6,504 nucleotides of DNA from an uncultured Ruminococcus sp. (GCA_937907215.1 CALESG010000024.1:1-6504), one strand, 5' to 3'. Shown: positions 1 through 5,722, numbered from the stretch's first letter. Notes: generated from the letters alone by a model not told the origin. A program made the numbers and translations.

Positions 1-182
1 ATATCTGTCAGTCTGAAGCAGAACTCTAATGTTCTTATTGGAGAGTGATTAGCTTTAAGCAATCTCACTTTCCACGCTTCTGTTGGCGGTTTCGCTGGTT
101 TCTTGCTAACCGTCACAAGAGTACAGGTCTGACATAACCGCCAGTCATCATCTGTTGGATGTTTTAAAATTTCTACTTTCAT
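1..182 (-). CDS. thyX: Flavin-dependent thymidylate synthase ThyX, N-terminal part (cut by window edge)
   Basis: An open frame of 60 complete codons runs from ATG at 182 off the left edge. It has an ideal ribosome binding site AAGGAG at 189-194, six bases before the ATG, so this start is well supported. The protein begins MKVEILKHP and contains HSPIRTLEFCFRLTD at about residues 45-59. That block matches the ThyX pattern in which a His-rich turn, Pro and a Glu-Phe strand precede the substrate-binding RHR region. ThyX makes dTMP from dUMP using FAD, NADPH and methylene-tetrahydrofolate. The diagnostic RHR...S motif would lie beyond position 1, so the call rests on the N-terminal block alone. 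A phage thyX next to replication genes fits a role in dTTP supply. The gene is preceded by one copy of the 24-base repeat. The alternative is an unrelated protein with a chance HSPIR block, which I think unlikely. Confidence 0.74.
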   Translation of the reverse strand, partial: MKVEILKHPTDDDWRLCQTCTLVTVSKKPAKPPTEAWKVRLLKANHSPIRTLEFCFRLTD

Positions 183-188
183 CTCTTA

Positions 189-194
189 CTCCTT
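189..194 (-). promoter_or_regulatory. Ribosome binding site of thyX
   Basis: AAGGAG on the minus strand lies six bases before ATG 182. It begins on the last base of the 24-base repeat (194-217), so repeat, ribosome binding site and start codon form one compact block. Confidence 0.8.
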
Positions 195-217
195 GTAAAT
201 TATTTTATTAGCTTGAT
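194..217 (-). repeat. 24-base direct repeat, copy 2 (upstream of thyX)
   Basis: This is a perfect 24-base match to 5725-5748 in the same orientation. Read on the minus strand it starts ATCAAGCTAATAAAAT and ends TTTACA. It sits in the 44-base gap between the zinc-ribbon gene stop (227) and the thyX start (182), and runs straight into the AAGGAG ribosome binding site. It has no hairpin, and its TAATAAAAT core could act as a promoter -10 region or an A/U-rich translation leader. The function is inferred from position only. Confidence 0.85.
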
Positions 218-226
218 TATGTATAA

Positions 227-427
227 TTATTTTTCTTTATCAGCTACCGGATGTATCTTACAACTATCCGCCAGCTCTTCCATGCAGTCACAGCATAAAT
301 CGAGTTCTAGTTCAGACCCATCAAATTTCGTACCATAACCGCAATGTGTGTGGATTGAAAATTCTTCCTGTCTGTCCCAGAAGTCCATTTCTTTTCCACA
401 TTTGTTGCAATATACTTTTTTTGCCAT
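227..427 (-). CDS. Small zinc-ribbon protein, 66 aa, function unknown
   Basis: The protein begins MAKKVYCNKCGKEMDFWD and carries a CNKC pair at residues 7-10. A second cluster, DLCCDCMEEL, lies at about residues 46-55. Two CxxC-like pairs separated by about 35 residues are typical of a treble-clef or zinc-ribbon fold. Between them is an aromatic and charged stretch including FSIHTHCGYG. The tail is lysine/glutamate rich. Small proteins of this style are common in phages of Clostridia, and their role is generally unknown; nucleic-acid or protein binding is plausible. I chose ATG 427 because GAGGTG at 434-439 lies six bases before it. A longer reading from GTG 436 would put the start codon inside that ribosome binding site. 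The gene lies 76 bases after the 39-aa gene and 44 bases before thyX. Confidence 0.82.
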   Translation of the reverse strand: MAKKVYCNKCGKEMDFWDRQEEFSIHTHCGYGTKFDGSELELDLCCDCMEELADSCKIHPVADKEK

Positions 428-433
428 TACAAA

Positions 434-439
434 CACCTC
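434..439 (-). promoter_or_regulatory. Ribosome binding site that sets the zinc-ribbon start
   Basis: GAGGTG on the minus strand lies six bases before ATG 427. Its last three bases are the GTG that a naive reading takes as the start (436), which argues for the ATG start instead. Confidence 0.65.
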
Positions 440-447
440 AATTTCGT

Positions 448-469
448 ATATAAAATAGTAGTTTTATAT
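448..469. repeat. AT-only inverted repeat upstream of the zinc-ribbon gene
   Basis: The arms ATATAAAA (448-455) and TTTTATAT (462-469) are perfect reverse complements around a six-base loop, TAGTAG. The site is nine bases upstream of the GAGGTG ribosome binding site. As RNA it would be a weak A-U hairpin without a U-tract, so a terminator is unlikely. As DNA it could be a repressor or regulator operator, or overlap a promoter. A loose -35/-10 pair on the minus strand (TTGGAT 473-468, TATACG 450-445, 17-base spacer) can be drawn here, but the match is poor. Confidence 0.5.
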
Positions 470-471
470 CC

Positions 472-505
472 AAACTTGTTTATAACATATGATATAAATA
501 AGTTT
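472..505. repeat. Imperfect 13-bp inverted repeat at the end of the 39-aa gene
   Basis: The outer arms AAACTTGTTTATA (472-484) and TATAAATAAGTTT (493-505) pair at 12 of 13 positions around an eight-base centre. The single mismatch is A-C in minus-strand RNA but a G-U wobble in plus-strand RNA. The structure overlaps the stop codon of the 39-aa gene (504-506). No run of U follows on the minus strand, so a classical rho-independent terminator is not supported. An operator, an mRNA 3' stabilising stem or a processing site are possible. Confidence 0.5.
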
Positions 506-623
506 AGTCTGACATAATATAGTGCCATAACCAACACGCCAGAGTGACGAATAACCACCCATTTGCGTCAAAGCAATGATATCCGGTCAACTCAGCAGCT
601 ACAAGCATCATCCATAAAAGCAT
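504..623 (-). CDS. 39-aa hydrophobic microprotein, function unknown
   Basis: This small gene starts at ATG 623, seven bases after a perfect AGGAGG (631-636), and ends at TAA 504-506. The protein starts MLLWMMLVAAELTGY and has a second hydrophobic run, GWLFVTLACWLWHYIM, at residues 22-37. It contains four tryptophans (4, 23, 31, 33) and no lysine or arginine, so it is acidic overall. Two hydrophobic segments joined by a short polar turn (about residues 16-21) suggest a membrane-associated hairpin. Its ribosome binding site overlaps the stop codon of the upstream 142-aa gene, which implies translational coupling. I recognise no family. The case rests on the strong start signal, the coupling and the otherwise empty 130-base gap. 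A chance open frame is the alternative. Confidence 0.62.
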   Translation of the reverse strand: MLLWMMLVAAELTGYHCFDANGWLFVTLACWLWHYIMSD

Positions 624-630
624 TTGTCTA

Positions 631-636
631 CCTCCT
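631..636 (-). promoter_or_regulatory. Ribosome binding site of the 39-aa gene
   Basis: AGGAGG on the minus strand lies seven bases before ATG 623. It overlaps the TAG stop (635-637) of the 142-aa gene by two bases, a common arrangement for coupled phage genes. It is the main evidence that the short frame downstream is translated. Confidence 0.7.
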
Positions 637-1063
637 AGCTCTGTGTTGTGATTGTAAACTCATCCAGGAAATTCGTCAGTGCTTTATCTGCCGATCCCTT
701 ATCGATCATTTCTTCCACGTTCTGCGTACTCATATACTTAACTAATGACTGACCATATATGTATGCAACCACTTCATCCGCCCCTTTATCGCCATCCAGT
801 AACATACTGTTGAACTCCATTCCACGGATTCTATCCTCAAAATTCTTAGCGATTGTAAATGTGTAGATATGACTGTTTGTCTTTTTACATTTCATTCTTC
901 CGAGTCTTACATTCACATTCCATTCATTTCCGATAGTCTTGATTTCATTCAGGAATTCTGTTTCTCTTGCCTTACTCGAAAATAATATGGCAGCAACATA
1001 ATTCTCGTATTTCTCACAATTAGCAAGCAATTTGCTAAGCGTGACATCTGTTAATATTTCCAT
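635..1063 (-). CDS. Unrecognised 142-aa protein
   Basis: The start at ATG 1063 is supported by AGGAGG at 1069-1074, five bases upstream, which overlaps the polymerase stop codon. The protein begins MEILTDVTLSKLLANC. Its middle alternates hydrophobic strands (YVAAILFSS at 22-30, NVNVRLGRM at 49-57, HIYTFTIA at 65-72) with a helix, as an alpha/beta fold would. The segment RIRGMEFNSMLLDGDKGAD at about 78-96 faintly recalls a Walker B strand preceded by an RG turn in P-loop ATPases and terminases. There is no Walker A loop, and the protein is too short for a whole ATPase. The C-terminal 45 residues look helical and acidic. Position directly after the polymerase suggests a replication or DNA-metabolism role, but this is inference. 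I do not recognise a family. Confidence 0.8.
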   Translation of the reverse strand: MEILTDVTLSKLLANCEKYENYVAAILFSSKARETEFLNEIKTIGNEWNVNVRLGRMKCKKTNSHIYTFTIAKNFEDRIRGMEFNSMLLDGDKGADEVVAYIYGQSLVKYMSTQNVEEMIDKGSADKALTNFLDEFTITTQS

Positions 1064-1068
1064 TTTGC

Positions 1069-1074
1069 CCTCCT
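1069..1074 (-). promoter_or_regulatory. Ribosome binding site overlapping the polymerase stop
   Basis: AGGAGG (minus strand) starts within the TAG stop codon (1073-1075) of the polymerase and lies five bases before ATG 1063. Ribosomes ending the polymerase can restart at once on the 142-aa gene. Confidence 0.75.
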
Positions 1075-4000
1075 AATAAAGCACTTTTTCAAACCTTGTC
1101 AGTCTGAAATATTGACCGTTTCTTTCCCATCCTTTGCAATAAATGATGTCACCTTTCTTGATAGGGTCTTCGTTGTATACACTGTTTACTACTGTAAATC
1201 TGCTCTCAACACCACTACCAATGGATTTTGTTATGATCGAATATCCGAACTGTTTATTATCTTTCCGACGAACCAGCTCGTATACATCAGATACATACAA
1301 TTTCTTGCGGTCTTCCTCTCTTCCGGATACATAACCGACATATCCCATAACATCTGCAAAGTTTCTTACCTTAGCTACAATACTAAGGTCATTCATATGT
1401 AAATCCTTTACGGCATCTTCTGCTTCATGCATAATCGACATTACATCTAACAGCGTATAGCTCTTTGCGACACCACCACTCTTCGTCACTCCAACCGCAT
1501 ATTTCTGGACAATCTTTTCAAGTGGAGTTCCATCAACCCGGTCTTTTCTAATCTGTTTAGCCTGTCCTTTTTTGAACATGTCGTAGAACAGTTCTGTGAT
1601 TTTCAAAAGTTCTCTCTGGTTTCCAAATTCTGAGAAGAAATCAATCTTAATCAAAATATCCAGCTGATTTGTCTTGAGCGATGAATTATTGTTGAGGTCA
1701 TATAACACATCCATAAACTTGTTGTACTTTTTCTTGTGGGCTATCTCGAACATTTCTTCTGCGAGACCAGCACTCATATATTTAATAGAACTAAGTCCTT
1801 TCGCAATCACACGCTTTTCACTATCGAAGAAGTATTCACTTTTTGATAATCCCCATTTAGGCATTGTTACCTGGATGCCAATCTTATGAGCATATGCTGT
1901 ACCATTTCGGATATCATCCTCATTTGCCGCATTGTTCAAGAATGATGTGATAAACTCAAGCGGATGGTAGTATCTGTAATAAGCACAGAGATAACCGAGT
2001 AAGCAATATGCTATTGAATGATTGTAGCCAAACTGATAAGAAGCACTATCTTCGATAATCTGAAGGAACTCTTTTGCTTCTGTTTCAGCAATTTCTCTGG
2101 GTTGAGGTGACTTTTCACAGTATCCCTCTAATATAGATGGCATAGCTGCATCAAGTCTGTCTTTCTGTTTTCTACCAATAGCTCGTCTGATGTTGTCAGA
2201 TTCACTACCGGATAGTCCACAAATCTGTTGCAGGAACTTGATTGTATCCTCCTGATAGATCAGATAACCGAGGTTGTCTTTCAGAAGCTCATCAATAATC
2301 TCTGATGGATTACTATGTGGTTTTCGGGCGAGCAATGCATCTCTATAAGAAGCTCCTGACGGTCTGATACATGCTGTAACGATTGACATATCGAAAATAC
2401 TCTTTGGAGTAAATTTCTTTAAACTCTCAAATGCGAATGCACCCTCAAACTGGAATATACCAGATGGATTCTTAATCATATCAGCCCATACATCCTGGTC
2501 GTCCCAATCAATTTCATGTGTCTTCGGATATGGTCTATTCAGATATCGACATGTGTCTCTGATTACCTGTACTGTTTTCAGAATAAGGAAGTCATATTTA
2601 GCAAGACCAGTGTAGTCATGGATATTCTCCATATCAAGCATCAGGCAGGTTTCTCCGTCTTTCTCAAAGATACCAAAATTGTCATCCAGAGTTATCGGGC
2701 TGATTACCATGCCTGCCGGATGTACCGACTGTGATATCTTCGTGTCGAGTAACCCGTCAAAGTAATAAAACAGTTCCTTATACTTACTCTTAGCCTTTTC
2801 TGGATTAGCCGAATACTCCTCTTTGATTTTTACAATCTTAGGAAGTGTCCATGGATTTTCCTTTGGTGATGCTCCACTATCTACACCATGTTCCTTATTC
2901 CACTTCTTAGCGAGGTATCTGCCAACTTCATCAATAACACCTTTCTCCTGCAGGGTTCCGAAAGATGCAACTCGTGCTGTCTTATCCGCACCAAATCGCT
3001 TAATGATGTATTGGAATATTGCTGGTCTATCAGACTCAACGCAGTCTATATCAATATCACCGATTTCCTCTCTATCTTCATTGCAGAATCGTGAGAATAC
3101 TGTGTGCCATGTTTCCGGATTCAAATCAATGACATCTGTTACATAAGCTACTCGTGAACCGCCTACAGATCCTCTGGCTGTTCCAATCGCCATACCATGC
3201 TCTTTACACCATGAAATCAGTTCTGACATTGACAGCATGAAGCCATCCATTTTCAGCTTTCTGAATACTCGAAGTTCCTCTTCAATCGCATCTCTAAATG
3301 CCTTTTCCTGGCTTCTAGGTATTACGCCGGATTCAAGTTTTTCTTCAAGTTTTGTGTATACGGTTTCAGTGAACTTCTCTGAGTCTGCTTCCCGTGAACC
3401 ATATAAGATCGGGTACTTAATTGCTGTATCAAGCTCAATATCTTCTGTGAGATCGTATAATTGATGAGTATTTCTGATTGCCTGCATATACTCATCTTCC
3501 GGTAACGCCCCCTGTATTCTAAACATCTCTACAAGCTCATCATATGTCTTGTATGTCAGGTCAAACGCATCCTCGTCGCCATAAGACTTGCCTTTTGCGG
3601 ATATTAATGCCGCTCTGCATTCTGCCTTGTATGGAGTAGAGCTGTGAGTATCTGTTCCTGCAATCAGTGGTGTACCGATCTCCTTTGATAATTCCAGAAG
3701 TCGCTTATTGAAAGCAATCTGCTCTGGATGGTTATGAGCCTGCACCTCTAAGAAATCATACTTACGAGCCAGCTCCATATATCGTGGATGATCTGGCGGC
3801 AACTTATTTAGAGGAGATGCTAGACAAGCACTGGTTGAAATAATGTTGTCTGAGATGTTTAAGAACTCATCAAAAGAAATTCTGTTCGTATAGTACGAAT
3901 GCTGTTTATCACATGATTTTGTAATTAAAGCATTGAGTTCTAACAGTCCAGCCATATTTCGAGCCATAAGCACTGTATGGTAATTATCTCTGACTTTTGG

Positions 4001-4231
4001 TTCCAACTGCTCTGTCAGGTATATCTCTACTGAATGTATGTATCTAAGCCCTACTTTCTTACAAGCCGCCCACTTCTCTGTCCAGTTCATCGGTTTTCCA
4101 TGCTCTGATATTGACAGGACTTTCTGACCATTTTTTACTGCTAAGTCCACATATTCTTGATACTTTGTACAACTGTCGAGGAGGCTTAACTCTGTATGAC
4201 AGTGATACATTTCATAATAATCTTTATCCAC
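1073..4231 (-). CDS. dnaE: DNA polymerase III alpha subunit, DnaE type (replicative polymerase)
   Basis: This 1052-aa C-family polymerase would copy the phage genome. Its N-terminal PHP domain (about 1-280) keeps all nine metal-ligand positions of active PHP domains: H10, H12, D19, H44, E69, H85, C136, D194, H196. The palm carries ARGSVGGS (352-359), then DIDID with D392 and D394 (equivalent to E. coli D401 and D403), and KYDFL with the third catalytic aspartate D547 (E. coli D555). The usual proline before the DxD is glycine (G391). HPAGMVISP (504-512), IYQED (658-662), RRAIGRK (682-688) and GYNHSIAY (735-742) are further family blocks. Helix-hairpin-helix and OB-like regions follow (about 840-890 and 950-1052). 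It is about 100 residues shorter than E. coli DnaE, and no tau-binding tail or clear QxxLF clamp motif is seen. It lacks the inserted exonuclease of PolC. GTG 4231 is chosen because AAGGAGG lies ten bases upstream; the next ATG (codon 8) is too far from it. Confidence 0.97.
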   Translation of the reverse strand: MDKDYYEMYHCHTELSLLDSCTKYQEYVDLAVKNGQKVLSISEHGKPMNWTEKWAACKKVGLRYIHSVEIYLTEQLEPKVRDNYHTVLMARNMAGLLELNALITKSCDKQHSYYTNRISFDEFLNISDNIISTSACLASPLNKLPPDHPRYMELARKYDFLEVQAHNHPEQIAFNKRLLELSKEIGTPLIAGTDTHSSTPYKAECRAALISAKGKSYGDEDAFDLTYKTYDELVEMFRIQGALPEDEYMQAIRNTHQLYDLTEDIELDTAIKYPILYGSREADSEKFTETVYTKLEEKLESGVIPRSQEKAFRDAIEEELRVFRKLKMDGFMLSMSELISWCKEHGMAIGTARGSVGGSRVAYVTDVIDLNPETWHTVFSRFCNEDREEIGDIDIDCVESDRPAIFQYIIKRFGADKTARVASFGTLQEKGVIDEVGRYLAKKWNKEHGVDSGASPKENPWTLPKIVKIKEEYSANPEKAKSKYKELFYYFDGLLDTKISQSVHPAGMVISPITLDDNFGIFEKDGETCLMLDMENIHDYTGLAKYDFLILKTVQVIRDTCRYLNRPYPKTHEIDWDDQDVWADMIKNPSGIFQFEGAFAFESLKKFTPKSIFDMSIVTACIRPSGASYRDALLARKPHSNPSEIIDELLKDNLGYLIYQEDTIKFLQQICGLSGSESDNIRRAIGRKQKDRLDAAMPSILEGYCEKSPQPREIAETEAKEFLQIIEDSASYQFGYNHSIAYCLLGYLCAYYRYYHPLEFITSFLNNAANEDDIRNGTAYAHKIGIQVTMPKWGLSKSEYFFDSEKRVIAKGLSSIKYMSAGLAEEMFEIAHKKKYNKFMDVLYDLNNNSSLKTNQLDILIKIDFFSEFGNQRELLKITELFYDMFKKGQAKQIRKDRVDGTPLEKIVQKYAVGVTKSGGVAKSYTLLDVMSIMHEAEDAVKDLHMNDLSIVAKVRNFADVMGYVGYVSGREEDRKKLYVSDVYELVRRKDNKQFGYSIITKSIGSGVESRFTVVNSVYNEDPIKKGDIIYCKGWERNGQYFRLTRFEKVLY

Positions 4232-4236
4232 TCTGC

Positions 4237-4761
4237 CTATCCCTCCTTTATTGCAAATTCATGGAGGAAATCATCCAGTTGAACATCATCGACTTCTGGA
4301 TCGCACAAAATCTCTGATGTGATTTCTCTCTGGTTCATACCATTTTCCACACATCTAGTGATAACCTGATTTATACTTTCCGATAATGTAAGCAGCTTAC
4401 TGCCTGTCGCCGGATCGTGTATTTGCGTATACATCCTTACGACATCTAATAGAATACTTACAAGCGGTCGTGGAGACCCTCCTGGAAGTTTCATATCCAC
4501 CTTGAATTCATTGAGAATCTCTACGATTTCTGCTATATCATATGAATCTTTCGTCATATTTTCAGCAGCTCTCCTCTGTCTGTCATCTCCGCAATATCTA
4601 AACCCATAAATTGTTGCGTCTATTCTGTCAGAGACTGATCTTGACATTGTACTGCTTCCGCTACTCCAACGTCTGTCTGTACCGGCTACACGAGCCATTC
4701 TTCCACGACTATCAAAGCCGTAACTATCTGAATCGGCGCCGATATTCGTAAACCTTATCAA
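4237..4761 (-). CDS. Unrecognised protein of about 174 aa between primase and polymerase
   Basis: The frame is open from TTG 4770 to TAG 4237-4239. The primase stop is at 4724, so the first codons overlap it. No ATG with a good ribosome binding site exists. I prefer TTG 4761, nine bases after AAGGGGG (4771-4777); TTG 4770 directly abuts that site, and ATG 4698 has only a weak GGAAG. The first 55 residues are rich in Ser, Arg, Gly and Asp (for example TDRRWSSGSSTMSRS) and look disordered. The rest looks helical, with IAEIVEILNEF, LVSILLDVVRMY and an acidic end, VDDVQLDDFLHEF. It ends five bases before the polymerase start and contains the polymerase's ribosome binding site. A replication accessory role, such as helicase or primase bridging, is inferred from position only. 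The family is not recognised. Confidence 0.8.
   Translation of the reverse strand: MIRFTNIGADSDSYGFDSRGRMARVAGTDRRWSSGSSTMSRSVSDRIDATIYGFRYCGDDRQRRAAENMTKDSYDIAEIVEILNEFKVDMKLPGGSPRPLVSILLDVVRMYTQIHDPATGSKLLTLSESINQVITRCVENGMNQREITSEILCDPEVDDVQLDDFLHEFAIKEG
4242..4248 (-). promoter_or_regulatory. Ribosome binding site of the polymerase
   Basis: AAGGAGG on the minus strand lies ten bases before GTG 4231, inside the last codons of the preceding gene. It supports a GTG start for the polymerase and coupling to the gene before it. Confidence 0.7.
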
Positions 4762-5707
4762 ATGTTTCAACCCCCTTATCTACTGGTGCATCTTTTTCTT
4801 CTAACAAATTGTCTTTATCCCACACATATTCAACGTTCACATACTGTTTCAACTTATTGATGTTATGGTCTTTTTTAATATTTACTTCCTTGTCTAATGC
4901 AAACACGACTCTTACACCGAGCTTTGCGAGCAGCTTCATTTGAGCCGGATTCAAGTGAGACGTAAGAAGTGCTCCGGTGTTTCGTATTCCCCATGACCTT
5001 GCCAGCAGCACCGATTTACATCCTTCAAAAATAATGATTTCTTTCTTCTTTAGAATCTCTTCCATATTCTCGAACAGTCCGTAAATCACGCTCATCTCTC
5101 CCCATCCAGAAAGATATGTGTACTTTCTCATTCCTTTTTCTTTCCATTCAGGATCAAGGATTCTGCCACCAATATTCACAATATTTCCTTCAATATCTCG
5201 TATCGGATATACAAGCCGGTTAGAGAAGCTGTCATAGTACACTTGAAATGTATTGAGTGCCTCTCTGGAGATGCCCTCTGCTTCCCATACCGCCAACTTG
5301 TCATCTCTCTTTTCATACTTGCTCATGCAGTCGTCTGGAAATCGCTTCGTTTTTGATTCCTTATGGCGTACTTGCTTTTTCATATACTTCCTGCAAGCCA
5401 TCGTAGCCGCCATTCTTCTTCTTGGAATAAACTCTGTTCCGTCGCACCCTGCATATTTCTTTAAAATATCTACTGCTTTGTTTGCATCGCATTGATAGTA
5501 GAACTTTGTGAATGTAAAGACGTTTCCTCCAATACCGCTGGAGAAACAATAAAAAGTATTGTTCTCCCTGCGGACTGAAAACGACGGTGTTTTCTCATCG
5601 GAGAACGGGCTAAGCCCCCAGTATTCTCCGTTCTTTTCCTCAAGTTCTACAAATTGTGATATGTATTCCACGATATCTATCGAATCAATCAGTTCTTCTA
5701 AGTCCAC
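4724..5707 (-). CDS. DnaG-family DNA primase, short phage form with degenerate zinc site
   Basis: This protein of about 327 aa would make RNA primers for the polymerase. Residues are numbered from GTG 5707. An N-terminal CHC2-like domain shows SPFSDEKTPSFSV (33-45) and FYCFSSGIGGN (52-62). In a normal DnaG these read CPFH...C..C; here only one of the four zinc ligands, C54, remains and the others are S33, S36 and S57. The catalytic core follows with NRLVYPIRD (163-171) and IGGRILD (179-185). A TOPRIM domain has IFEGCKS with E228, and ALDKEV with D272 and E274, a DxE in place of the usual DxD. KDAPVDKG follows near the end. The helicase-binding tail of full DnaG (about 600 aa) is absent. The start is GTG 5707, because AAAGGAG (5716-5722) lies after the upstream ATG 5725, which belongs to the repeat junction. 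Confidence 0.92.
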   Translation of the reverse strand: MDLEELIDSIDIVEYISQFVELEEKNGEYWGLSPFSDEKTPSFSVRRENNTFYCFSSGIGGNVFTFTKFYYQCDANKAVDILKKYAGCDGTEFIPRRRMAATMACRKYMKKQVRHKESKTKRFPDDCMSKYEKRDDKLAVWEAEGISREALNTFQVYYDSFSNRLVYPIRDIEGNIVNIGGRILDPEWKEKGMRKYTYLSGWGEMSVIYGLFENMEEILKKKEIIIFEGCKSVLLARSWGIRNTGALLTSHLNPAQMKLLAKLGVRVVFALDKEVNIKKDHNINKLKQYVNVEYVWDKDNLLEEKDAPVDKGVETFDKVYEYRRRFR

Positions 5708-5715
5708 ACCGTCGT

Positions 5716-5722
5716 CTCCTTT
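5716..5722 (-). promoter_or_regulatory. Ribosome binding site that sets the primase start at GTG 5707
   Basis: AAAGGAG on the minus strand is eight bases before GTG 5707. It lies immediately downstream of the in-frame ATG 5723-5725, which itself has no ribosome binding site because only AT-rich repeat sequence precedes it. The order repeat, AAGGAG-type site, start codon is the same as at thyX, which strengthens the GTG assignment. Confidence 0.72.

Noticed and set aside
445..473. Sigma-70 promoter before the zinc-ribbon gene (TTGGAT, 17 bases, TATACG)
   Set aside because: Both hexamers match the consensus only partly, and in DNA this AT-rich such pairs are expected by chance; it is mentioned in the palindrome entry but not annotated.
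472..505. Rho-independent terminator after the 39-aa gene
   Set aside because: The stem is almost pure A-T with an A-C mismatch in the minus-strand transcript and no U-tract follows.
507..517. 11-base match to 127-137 (GTCTGACATAA)
   Set aside because: It is short, in coding sequence of two unrelated genes, and not tied to any boundary; the length is compatible with chance.
563..745. Plus-strand frame of 60 codons across the 39-aa and 142-aa genes
   Set aside because: It is antisense to two genes with strong ribosome binding sites and shows no domain or convincing start signal of its own.
1097..1108. 12-base match to positions 6-17 (TGTCAGTCTGAA)
   Set aside because: Both copies lie inside coding sequence and encode the same four residues, FRLT, in ThyX and the polymerase OB region; this is best explained as coincidence of codon use.
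2823..3146. Open frame of 107 codons on the plus strand within the polymerase gene
   Set aside because: It lies entirely opposite a strongly supported polymerase sequence, has no recognisable protein features, and resembles other antisense shadow frames here.
5361..5549. Second minus-strand frame of 62 codons inside the primase
   Set aside because: It is fully contained in the primase in another frame; the primase frame carries clear family motifs across this stretch.
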